Source: Ramicandelaber brevisporus
Lineage: Eukaryota > Kickxellomycota > Ramicandelaberales > Ramicandelaberaceae
Assembly (NCBI GenBank): GCA_025201865.1
Contig: MU603069.1
Coordinates: 1 to 22,547, forward strand
DNA: 22,547 bases
Direction: 5' to 3'
A program made the position numbers and the translations under genes. The notes beneath the pieces were generated by a model. The model had not been told where the DNA came from. It was given only the letters and a program-made list of their open reading frames with translations, and ran no database searches. This document shows positions 1 through 8,307 of this stretch, piece after piece (within the stretch, counting starts at the first letter, position 1; every line of letters begins with the position of its first letter).

Positions 1-132
1 TCCCTGTCCAGCCGCTCGAGTGTATCGACCTCTGTCAACTCTCTCCCTCTCCATTGACTTTTCAGCCATCACCACTGCTATCTCTCTCATTCTCTCTCTA
101 TCTCTTTCTCTCCAGTAGCTGTTCTTGTTGTT
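1..132 (+). promoter_or_regulatory. CT-rich leader of the small secreted-protein gene
   Basis: The 132 bases before the first ATG are dominated by CTCT and TCTC runs, which are common in fungal core promoters and 5' leaders. The stretch TTGACTTTTCAG at about 53-64 also resembles a 3' splice site, so part of this could be the end of a leader intron whose start is outside the window. No TATA box is seen. The assignment rests on position and composition only. Confidence 0.4.
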
Positions 133-546
133 ATGAAGCTGTTCTCTGTCGTGCTGCTTGCTGTTTTAGCCGCTGCCGCCGCCGTCAGCGCCGCCACTGT
201 TGATGGCAATATGGTTTTCGTCTACAGGGACGACCACAAGAAAACCGTCCAGGCTCGCAGAGGCCAGGTTGTGCGTGTTCGTGTCGACCCAACTCTCGCT
301 GCAGATAGACGCACCTGCTTCCTGGCGTACAGCCCGCCAGTCGCCTCAAACCCCAAGGTGCTGCGCACCACCTCAAGCTCTGGCCCGGGGTTTGGCGCTG
401 TTTCCCTCGCAACCTTCGACGTCATTGCCGACAAGGGCAGGTCGTTCATCACTGCCAAGGGCACGCTTGTCGCGCGCATGGAAGCTAATGGCTGCAATGG
501 GCTCAAGCCTCCTCTCGCTTTCAATGTCACTATTAGTGTCGTCTAA
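133..546 (+). CDS. Small secreted protein, family not recognised
   Basis: A 137-residue protein starting at the first ATG after a CT-rich leader. Residues 1-20 form a clear signal peptide: a Lys at position 3, a Leu/Val/Ala core, and VSA before a likely cleavage site. The mature protein of about 117 residues should be exported through the secretory pathway. It has two cysteines (C62, C121) that could form one disulfide, and one N-glycosylation sequon near the end (NVT, 131-133). The mature part looks like an all-beta domain: alternating hydrophobic strands, a Gly-rich turn (SSGPGFG, 82-88) and a final strand AFNVTISVV. The order of strands faintly recalls chagasin-like (I42) inhibitors, but the NPTTGY-type loop of that family is absent, so I do not assign it. 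It converges on MOT1 with only 153 bp between the stop codons. Confidence 0.8.
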   Translation: MKLFSVVLLAVLAAAAAVSAATVDGNMVFVYRDDHKKTVQARRGQVVRVRVDPTLAADRRTCFLAYSPPVASNPKVLRTTSSSGPGFGAVSLATFDVIADKGRSFITAKGTLVARMEANGCNGLKPPLAFNVTISVV

Positions 547-699
547 GTTAAGGTTCACTTGCTTTCTGTTTAATCATATCGACTCTATTCATTTCTTTAA
601 TCTATAGTTTCTCCATTCATTATCACTGCTCTTCTCATTTCTATTTTCAATAATGACATGGAAAAAGATATTTCTAGTGATAGATGACAGGAATGGCTA

Positions 700-3600
700 T
701 TACTTTTTAGTAAGAGAATTAACAAACGAGTCCAAATTGTACTCTTCGTTATACTGCGATTCGTCCCATAATTCCACAACCGACGACATGATTTGCTTCG
801 CTTTTTGCTGCTTCTGCTCCTGTTGCTGACTCGAACCTCCAGATGCTGCTGCTCCACTCTTCTTTTGCTCCAGCTGCGAAGCCACAGATGACGATGAGAA
901 CAAGTCAATAATCTCATCCGTATTCATGCTGTTGAGTGCTGCATTCTGTTGCGAAATGACAGTGTTTGCCATATGAGTCTTGAAACGCTGCAGTCCCATA
1001 ATCTTCTCTTCAATAGTTCCGCGCGTAATCAGTCGGTACACATTGACAACCTTCTTTTGGCCAATTCGGTGAGCACGATCCATGGCTTGTAAATCATTTT
1101 GTGGATTCCAGTCGTGATCGACAAATATGACAGTATCAGCGCCAGTAAGATTAAGACCGAGGCCACCAACAGAGGTGGTGAGCAAAAGGATGTCAATAGT
1201 TGGGTCGCTGTTGAAACGCTGAACGAGAGCATGGCGCTGGAGCGGCGGAACGCTGCCATCGAGACGAAGGAAGCTGACTGTGGGCATTAGCGGAGCAAGC
1301 AGTTCATTTTGGATAACGTCGATCATTTCACGAAGTTGGCAGAAGATTAGAACACGGTGCTCACCAACCAATGGCCCAGCACCAATCACATCATCCACAG
1401 CGCCAGCGCCACTTGACTTGGCGACAGCCGAGCCACCACCGCCCGCTGCATTGGTAGGAGGGACGCCGATTCCGCAGTCTAACAAAAGCTGATGCAGCAT
1501 TGTGAGTTTGCCAGAGTGCGAGACAGTATGGCCACTTGCACGTCGAGTCTTGGTTAGCGCAGCTTGAACCTTTGCATGGCTTGGATGAGTCCGCGGCACT
1601 GCCAGCTCAGGATGGTCAACCAAGCGCTGCAAATAGCGAATAATCTGGAACACGTGTTGACCGGTGTTACTCGTTGGAGCTGCACTCGGATTAGCCTCGC
1701 TCATACTCTGTGCCAGCTTGTTAGAATCGCCAGTCAGCTCGCGCTTAACATCATCAGCCACGGATGACTGGATGGCTTCATCATACAATTCGCGTTGCAA
1801 TTCAGACATCTCGCAGTAGTAATCCTGGATAATCTTGGGTGGCAGATCTTTCAGCACATCTTCCTTCAAACGACGCAACAAGAACGGCAAGACTTGGCGA
1901 TGCAATGCAGCCAGAGCAGCTTCTCCTTCGGCAATCTCGCGAGCAGCAGCATCTGACAATGCACCAGTAGCACTATCGCCTGTCGAAGAAGAGGAAGATT
2001 GTTGACTTGAGCTAGAAGTTGATGAAGTGAGAGACAAGCCAACACCCATGATCTTCTTTGCGTTTGCGATGGCTCTTCCATATCGAGCGTTAAACACACG
2101 TTCGCTTCCCAGATAGCCAGGCATCAAGAAATCAAACAGCGACCACAGCTCAAGCACATTATTCTGGATTGGTGTGCCACTCAAAATCAGACGATGCGCA
2201 GTCTTCAGTGACCGAATGGCGCGCGCCAATGCAGTCTCCGAGTTCTTGATAATGTGGCCCTCATCGAGCACACAGTAGTTCCATGCGATTTCACCAAAGA
2301 ATGAAATGTCGTTTCGAACCACATCATACGACGCAACGACAACAGAGTGTGAGTTGGCATCAAATGCGTCACGAAGAGCACGGCGCTGATTGGCGTTACC
2401 AGCGTATAGCAGTGGCTTGAGGTGTTCGCTTACAAACTGCGAGATTTCGTTACCCCAATGGCCAACCAGGGTAGCTGGACAGACAATGAGAGATGGAAGC
2501 GGCCGAGAGTCGAGGGCAGTGCCCTTCGATGCCTCGAATCGCTGCGCACGTAAAAAGTGGTCGCTGGCCATAATGACGAGCGTTTGCAGCGACTTCCCCA
2601 ATCCCATGTCATCGCATAAAGCGCCGTGCAAGTGGAAGCGATTGAGGAACCATAGCCAGTTGACACCGTCTTGTTGATATGGACGAAGTGTGGCGTTGAT
2701 TTTGATTGGAATCTTGAACTCTTCAATGTGACGCGGGTCGAGCAGCTGTGAAATAAACTGGCGATCACTCTGGCGCTGCTGGATAAGCTCGGCAGGGAAA
2801 TCGGATGGATCGGTCGAGCCAGACTCGAGTGGAACTAGTTTGATGAGAGTGGCAAACGTGTTGGTTGCGAGGAGACGCACGGAATCATCAGTGTCACTCA
2901 TGCGAGCCAGTAGAGGCACAACAATCAATGCGACATAGGGCAGGATTCGTTCACCGAGGATGTTGGCTACTAGTGTAATGCATTCAACAGCACCAAGACG
3001 ATGGGCCAGCACAGACTGATCACCAAGCATGACAAGGATCTGCTTCACAACGAGCATCATGACCGGAGCGGTCAATACACCGGCAAGAACAGAGAGAGCC
3101 TTGGCACAGACATGTCGAACAACGGCATGTTCACATCCCAGTCCATTGACCATAGCCGGCAGTAGATCCACAATACGATCGTGAAGAGATGCATCGAGTT
3201 TTGGAGTAATGACAGAGATGACATGAAGAACATCAATCAGATCCTGAGGCTTGATTGCATTCTTGTCGGCTGAAGTGTCAGTAGCGTCCAATAGGGCAGA
3301 TATTTCATCCCGAGTCTTTCCATTTAGCAAATTGGTCACAGGAACGCAGAGTCTAGTCCACAATGAACCAATGTCGCCCAGCTTTGAACCAAAATCACTG
3401 ACAATAGTCTCCAATGCATGAGTAGAGCCTCGGATCTGAATAGCAACTGTGGCTCGATCCTCTTCAATTCTCGCCGAATCTGCTGCAGACACAGTCAAGT
3501 CACCAATGCCATCCAAGCCAGCAGACGCAGCGGTTGCAGTCGCATCATCCATCTCAACATCTCCAACATTGATTCCATTGCCACCATTCAATGTATTTGT

Positions 3601-6600
3601 GCTGCCACGTCGCTTGCTGATTTTAGATTTTGATGAGCCAGCATCACCTCGCAAGTCATCAGCTGGAAGACACATTGCTCGCTCGGTCTTGATGCTCCTA
3701 ACTTCACTCCATAACGGCGTGGCATCTGGATCTGAGCACGCAAGAATGCACAAATTGTTGATAATCATTGCAGTCACCTTCTCGCGTGATTTGCCACCGC
3801 CACTGGTGGGCATTGAAGCTAGCATGCATATACGAGACATTGTACGAGCAGCGCGGAATTGCACATCCACATTGTCAATCGTTTTGAGTGCTTCCATAAC
3901 AGCTTTAGTGAGTAGACCAAGCTTATCTGGCAGCTCTCCAAGAGCCGTCAGAGCGGACGCCAGCGATGCACCAATTAAGACTGAGGTGGTTTGATGCTGC
4001 TTGGAGAGCTGGCGAGCTGAGGGACCAATGCGAGTGAATGCATCACTGAGAGCATTGATTGTTTCCAGCTGAATGTGTGCCTGCAACTGTTCCAGCATAA
4101 CAGGCACGTGCTTCTCAAGAATGTCAGTGGCTACATCTGGTGTAAAATGAGAATTAATTGCATTATAGATTTGGCTGAATTGGGTAGCATTGAGTAAATC
4201 CATTGGGAGTATATTCATCATTTCATTTAAAGGTAATTCCAAGGACTGCTTGACTTGCCCAAGCAATGTCATATCCTCTGCAAACACTACATCGGAATAT
4301 CTAACGTATTCCTCTCCAGACTTATTATCACCAAACTCCAATTTGAAGAAATCGGTCAGTTTCTTTACAAGTTGAATGTCAGCATCATTTCCAGCTCGAC
4401 GCAGCTGAGCCCATTCGTCAACAATGTATGCAGCTGCTCTGCGTTCATTCGCCCAGAGTGACTTTAGCTGTCTATCCAGCCAATATCCAAATATAATTTC
4501 ACGACTGTGGGTCTCGTGAGATTGAGGCCAGTGGTGCATCAAGAATCCCATACATTGGAATGAGCAAAGTCGGCCACGTTCAATGTCAACACGTGGGACT
4601 AGCGATAGTTCATTTCGAATGACGGGCTCATCCAGCGCATATCGAGTGGCACTTCTGCCGTGTCCATTTTGCTTTGCGCTCGATTGATGTGGATTGAAAA
4701 AGTATGACGACTCGAGCGGAGTGGATGGTGAGACGGGAGTGGAGCACAATGAGAACCACCAGGCAAGTGCAGGATAGCTGATTATGCAATATGGACCGAG
4801 TCTTTCAATGCATTGTTTCCACAAATCTGCAGATTGGTTTCTAATGTCTTCATTCAGCTCAACTAATACATTTTGGAATATCATGCGCAGTACATCAAGT
4901 GAAATAATGCTGAAAATCTCCTGAGAATCATCCGACGGAAGTCTAACAATAGCAGACATTGTGCGTAAAGCAGCCGCGCGGACTGAAGCAGATGCATGGC
5001 GAAAGAATGGCAACAGAGCTGCAGCCATTTGGGACAAGGATAGCTTACTCGTTCCAGGCATCTTTAGCATGTTCTGAATTTCACATCTACTCATCATTTC
5101 ACTAATTATATGCATAATTGTTGCAGAAGATGTGGCCAAATCAGAGTGTCCATCATTATCATCATCGTCGTCATCCAATAGCATTGTGTCATCATCAACA
5201 CCATCGCCATTGCCACCACGAGAAGGCGCAATGCATTTCCAAAGTGCATTCATTACGCGTGGCATCACATCAATTTTGAATTGAATCATCGAACTCAACA
5301 GTGGCTGAAGAGTGGATGCAGATGAATTACGAACATCATCATCAAAGTCATTCAATCCATCCAAAATGACATTAACCATGTCGTATTCCACAATAGTCAC
5401 ATTGTTTACAGGAACTGCGATTGGCGATAAAAGCTGAGCAGCAACGTCTGTCCGAGCAGCCGCAACATATTTGAGTGCCATGTATGCTGCATTACGAATC
5501 TGCCATGATGCAGCTGATCCCGTAAGCTGCAGTGCACCCAATGTAGACGCGTTGGCTGATGTTGAAGCCTTTCTAGATCCTCCACCACCACTACCACCTC
5601 GACCGCGACCACGACCACGGCCGCGACCTTCTCCACCTCGGCCAGTTGAATGACCATCGACTGAATGAGCAATTGTTCTAGCACTAACATTCGACAAGTC
5701 TACGTGCAATAAATGTAACAAGCAACCAACCAGTCTCAATACACTTGTCGGAGTCATCCAATGAGCAGCTGCGCCAAGTGCCTGGGCACATGTCTCCCGA
5801 ACTGGAGCCACAACATGATCAGATGAGCAATCAATAAATCTATCCAGTACAAACACACATAGCAGACGAACAGCCATGTCATCAAGCCACATTGCATGTA
5901 ATTTATCATTGGCTGACTGAGATGATTCGCCAGCAATTAGCCGAGGTGGATGAGAGAGACGACCTGCACCAGAGCCATGGCTACGAAGAACTTCACGCAG
6001 GCCAATTCCAGCACCATGTCTAACTTCCCAAGTCGAATCAATCAAGCTGAGCGAAAGAATATCACTGAGCTCAGCAAACGGCCAGCGTCCCTCTGCTGTA
6101 TGAAATGTCACTGATGAAGTGGTTGACGACTCCATCATAATGCGATTTGGCTGACCTGGCTGCTCAACAAATGAATTGGCTGATGATTGATGGGTTGTCG
6201 TTTCAGTTTTACATTGGCGCTGAGCAATGGCTGATGATCCCGCCTCGACAACACGTACTTTGGAACCAGGCACATTGCCACTGGACGAGCCAGCAGCAGC
6301 ACCAGAGGATGCCGACGACGAGCCAGCCCCGCGTCTAGCCTTACGCTTCAGCATTGCACGTTCACGAGCACTAAGATTCTTTGTATCAACCCCATCTGTC
6401 CCATCAACTGCATCTGCACCGCCGATTGACATTGCGGTTGATGAGCGCGAAATTCCACCAGCAACAGGCACCAGCATGTCATCCAGGTCACCATCGCCAT
6501 AGTCATCGTCTTCGTTGTTATTGCTATTGTTGTCTAATAACGTCAGCTGTTGAGATTGTCTACGCTGTAATTCCGAGTTTAAATGATCAGGAAGTGGGCC

Positions 6601-7152
6601 AGTCATTGTCAAGAATGTTTCTCTATCCATCAGACCAAATTGATATGCAATTAATCTCTTTTGAAGTGCCAGTCTCTCCACTGGATCTGAAATGTGTTCA
6701 CCAAACAATGTAACTGGCGCAGACTGCAAATCAGCACTTCCGTTGACTTGATCATTGGATGCTGCCAGCAATATACGACCACGGCTGGCTACTGCCGCAG
6801 GATCAAACTGCTCCAGTGTCAAGAATGCTGCCAATTGCTGAGGATCCATCAAGCCTGAAATCATTCCATTATTGCTGTTGTTGCTGTTGCTGTCTGTATC
6901 ATCTTCAGACACAATCTTATCTGGATTCCATTCTGGAACATGCGCGGCGATAGACTGCAACGCTTTGCCTGCTGCTGCACGCACTGCCCAGCTTTGACTC
7001 TTGAGCAGAGGAAGCAAACGCGAGAGTAGATTGAACAACTCAGTTGGCTTTTGACGCTGGATCTCACCTAGCTGTGCAGCCGCCGCATGTCGAACAATGT
7101 TTGACGAGCCAGTCTCGAGTAAGCCAAGCAATCTATCAAGTCGAGACGCCAT
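700..7152 (-). CDS. MOT1: TBP-associated Snf2-family ATPase Mot1 (BTAF1 orthologue)
   Basis: A 2150-residue protein in one uninterrupted frame. Mot1/BTAF1 uses ATP to strip TATA-binding protein from DNA and so redistributes TBP between promoters. The start SRLDRLLGLLETGS is the conserved Mot1 N-terminus. HEAT-type helical repeats fill much of the first 1400 residues. The C-terminal Snf2 motor has motif I DDMGLGKS (D1514-S1521), motif II DEGH (1630-1633), the SGTPIQN motif, and motif VI with HRIGQ (R2029). The end, ELWDESQYNEEYNLDSF, is the family's C-terminal signature. It is longer than the yeast and human proteins (about 1850-1870 residues) because of low-complexity inserts: a basic Ser/Gly stretch near 265-295, an Arg-Gly tract near 502-526 and an Asp run near 650. 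All catalytic motifs are intact. It diverges from the Q-rich gene. Confidence 0.97.
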   Translation of the reverse strand: MASRLDRLLGLLETGSSNIVRHAAAAQLGEIQRQKPTELFNLLSRLLPLLKSQSWAVRAAAGKALQSIAAHVPEWNPDKIVSEDDTDSNSNNSNNGMISGLMDPQQLAAFLTLEQFDPAAVASRGRILLAASNDQVNGSADLQSAPVTLFGEHISDPVERLALQKRLIAYQFGLMDRETFLTMTGPLPDHLNSELQRRQSQQLTLLDNNSNNNEDDDYGDGDLDDMLVPVAGGISRSSTAMSIGGADAVDGTDGVDTKNLSARERAMLKRKARRGAGSSSASSGAAAGSSSGNVPGSKVRVVEAGSSAIAQRQCKTETTTHQSSANSFVEQPGQPNRIMMESSTTSSVTFHTAEGRWPFAELSDILSLSLIDSTWEVRHGAGIGLREVLRSHGSGAGRLSHPPRLIAGESSQSANDKLHAMWLDDMAVRLLCVFVLDRFIDCSSDHVVAPVRETCAQALGAAAHWMTPTSVLRLVGCLLHLLHVDLSNVSARTIAHSVDGHSTGRGGEGRGRGRGRGRGGSGGGGSRKASTSANASTLGALQLTGSAASWQIRNAAYMALKYVAAARTDVAAQLLSPIAVPVNNVTIVEYDMVNVILDGLNDFDDDVRNSSASTLQPLLSSMIQFKIDVMPRVMNALWKCIAPSRGGNGDGVDDDTMLLDDDDDDNDGHSDLATSSATIMHIISEMMSRCEIQNMLKMPGTSKLSLSQMAAALLPFFRHASASVRAAALRTMSAIVRLPSDDSQEIFSIISLDVLRMIFQNVLVELNEDIRNQSADLWKQCIERLGPYCIISYPALAWWFSLCSTPVSPSTPLESSYFFNPHQSSAKQNGHGRSATRYALDEPVIRNELSLVPRVDIERGRLCSFQCMGFLMHHWPQSHETHSREIIFGYWLDRQLKSLWANERRAAAYIVDEWAQLRRAGNDADIQLVKKLTDFFKLEFGDNKSGEEYVRYSDVVFAEDMTLLGQVKQSLELPLNEMMNILPMDLLNATQFSQIYNAINSHFTPDVATDILEKHVPVMLEQLQAHIQLETINALSDAFTRIGPSARQLSKQHQTTSVLIGASLASALTALGELPDKLGLLTKAVMEALKTIDNVDVQFRAARTMSRICMLASMPTSGGGKSREKVTAMIINNLCILACSDPDATPLWSEVRSIKTERAMCLPADDLRGDAGSSKSKISKRRGSTNTLNGGNGINVGDVEMDDATATAASAGLDGIGDLTVSAADSARIEEDRATVAIQIRGSTHALETIVSDFGSKLGDIGSLWTRLCVPVTNLLNGKTRDEISALLDATDTSADKNAIKPQDLIDVLHVISVITPKLDASLHDRIVDLLPAMVNGLGCEHAVVRHVCAKALSVLAGVLTAPVMMLVVKQILVMLGDQSVLAHRLGAVECITLVANILGERILPYVALIVVPLLARMSDTDDSVRLLATNTFATLIKLVPLESGSTDPSDFPAELIQQRQSDRQFISQLLDPRHIEEFKIPIKINATLRPYQQDGVNWLWFLNRFHLHGALCDDMGLGKSLQTLVIMASDHFLRAQRFEASKGTALDSRPLPSLIVCPATLVGHWGNEISQFVSEHLKPLLYAGNANQRRALRDAFDANSHSVVVASYDVVRNDISFFGEIAWNYCVLDEGHIIKNSETALARAIRSLKTAHRLILSGTPIQNNVLELWSLFDFLMPGYLGSERVFNARYGRAIANAKKIMGVGLSLTSSTSSSSQQSSSSSTGDSATGALSDAAAREIAEGEAALAALHRQVLPFLLRRLKEDVLKDLPPKIIQDYYCEMSELQRELYDEAIQSSVADDVKRELTGDSNKLAQSMSEANPSAAPTSNTGQHVFQIIRYLQRLVDHPELAVPRTHPSHAKVQAALTKTRRASGHTVSHSGKLTMLHQLLLDCGIGVPPTNAAGGGGSAVAKSSGAGAVDDVIGAGPLVGEHRVLIFCQLREMIDVIQNELLAPLMPTVSFLRLDGSVPPLQRHALVQRFNSDPTIDILLLTTSVGGLGLNLTGADTVIFVDHDWNPQNDLQAMDRAHRIGQKKVVNVYRLITRGTIEEKIMGLQRFKTHMANTVISQQNAALNSMNTDEIIDLFSSSSVASQLEQKKSGAAASGGSSQQQEQKQQKAKQIMSSVVELWDESQYNEEYNLDSFVNSLTKK

Positions 7153-7362
7153 TTACCAACAACACGAACGTATCAAACTTTGCAGCCGCTGAGCTTCAAT
7201 CGGGGCGAGTCGTCGTCGTCGTTGTTGTTGCTGCTGTTGTTGCTGTTGTTGTTTTTGGTTAGGAGCTGTTGATTTTGGAAGTATGCGGTGATTTTGAAAC
7301 GAAAACGAAAACGCAACGCACACACAAGCGAAGCGAGCTTGCCTCCCCTCTGCCCTGAAGTC

Positions 7363-7368
7363 TTTATA
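7363..7368 (-). promoter_or_regulatory. Probable TATA box of MOT1
   Basis: Read on the minus strand the context is CTGTATAAAGACTT, a good TATA element about 210 nt upstream of the MOT1 ATG. The MFS gene in this window has a similar element at a similar distance. No transcription start can be confirmed from sequence alone. Confidence 0.4.
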
Positions 7369-7911
7369 CAGTTTGGTCATCACCAAGTTTCCAACTCCTT
7401 CTCATCTCTTCGCCTTTGCCCAAAAGTACTGCCGTGAGCAAAAGTGCGTAAATTACAAGGCATTCAGCGCGAGATGTAATGTAGCAATCGTGCTTCTGGC
7501 TGTTTATTTTATTTTATTTGAAACTGTACCGATAAAGGTGTGTAACGAGTAGTTTCATCTCTCAGTTCGTTTCCGAATGCTCAATGTGATGATATGCGTG
7601 ACCATATCCAGGCCATCACCACCGACACGGCAACACACAATGTAGCCACCAGCCGTTTATGGCAATGTCACGAAACGCTGTGAATAGCCTCCCTGTAATT
7701 TTGGTGACTGTGCACACGTCTCGCAATATCCTGCTAACAATCCAGACCACGTTGGTGTGCAAATGTGACGAGCACCTCGAGCAGTCTAAACTCACTCCTC
7801 ACTGCGCCACCTGCTTATCATATAATCTCTCATTAGTACAGTACAGGCTCACTCACTCCTTCACTCACTCCTTCGCTCACTCATCCACTCATCCACCCAC
7901 CAACCACGTGT

Positions 7912-7964
7912 GTATGTGTCTGATGCAGCATCAGCACACTCGATTTGTAATTTTCCTTTTTCAG
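7912..7964 (+). other. Possible 53-nt leader intron of the Q-rich gene
   Basis: A GTATGT donor at 7912 is followed 53 nt later by a strong 3' splice site, TTTTCCTTTTTCAG, ending at 7964. Size and signals suit a short fungal intron. A branch site is not obvious: a CTGAT lies too near the donor. Splicing does not join an upstream frame to the Q-rich frame, so it would be an intron in the 5' leader. Confidence 0.3.
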
Positions 7965-8076
7965 GCTCGGCGGACAGTTCCAAATTTGGAAATGTGTTAT
8001 TTTTTTTCTCGCTGTATGCGGTGACCCTTTTTGACCAAGAGACGTTTGCTGAGGCTTTGCTAGCTTCGTGTACCTG

Positions 8077-8108
8077 TTCGTTTGTTCGTTTGTTCGTTTG
8101 TTCGTTTG
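8077..8108 (+). repeat. Four exact tandem copies of TTCGTTTG
   Basis: The octamer TTCGTTTG repeats four times without mismatch and passes into a TTCTTCC-type pyrimidine tract. It lies about 200 nt before the start of the Q-rich gene, within its probable leader or promoter. It could be polymorphic by slippage. Confidence 0.9.
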
Positions 8109-8307
8109 TTTCTTCCTTTCTTCCTTCTTTTCTATTGCCATTCATAAACTGTCGGCCTCCATTCATATACGCCTCGCTCGCTTCGTCTTTGCCTTTGCCT
8201 TTGCCTTTATATTTGTTATTGTTATTGCTTTTTTTGTTCTGTTTCTGTATTCATACCTCATTACACGATAGACATACTCGTATTTTTCTTTGCCTTGTAC
8301 CATATCT

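Larger units (their letters stand above)
7153..8307. promoter_or_regulatory. Divergent promoter region between MOT1 and the Q-rich gene
   Basis: These 1155 bp separate two divergently read genes and hold no convincing coding sequence. On the MOT1 side there is a TATAAA on the minus strand (7363-7368), about 210 nt before the MOT1 start, and a GTC/GTT/GCT triplet tract at 7209-7253. On the Q-rich side there are short tandem repeats: CACTCACTCCTT twice (7850-7873), TTCGTTTG four times (8077-8108) and TTTGCC three times (about 8188-8205). A possible leader intron is listed separately. The open frames here are repeat-driven and do not join the downstream protein. Confidence 0.6.

Noticed and set aside
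3449-3994. 181-codon frame antisense to MOT1, and other long antisense frames in MOT1
   Set aside because: Shadow of strongly conserved MOT1 coding sequence; no independent start context or domain.
7659-8024. 121-codon plus-strand frame with several cysteines upstream of the Q-rich gene
   Set aside because: Its middle is a THSFTHSF-type translation of the CACTCACTCCTT repeat. Splicing at 7912-7964 does not lead into the Q-rich frame. Most likely non-coding leader.
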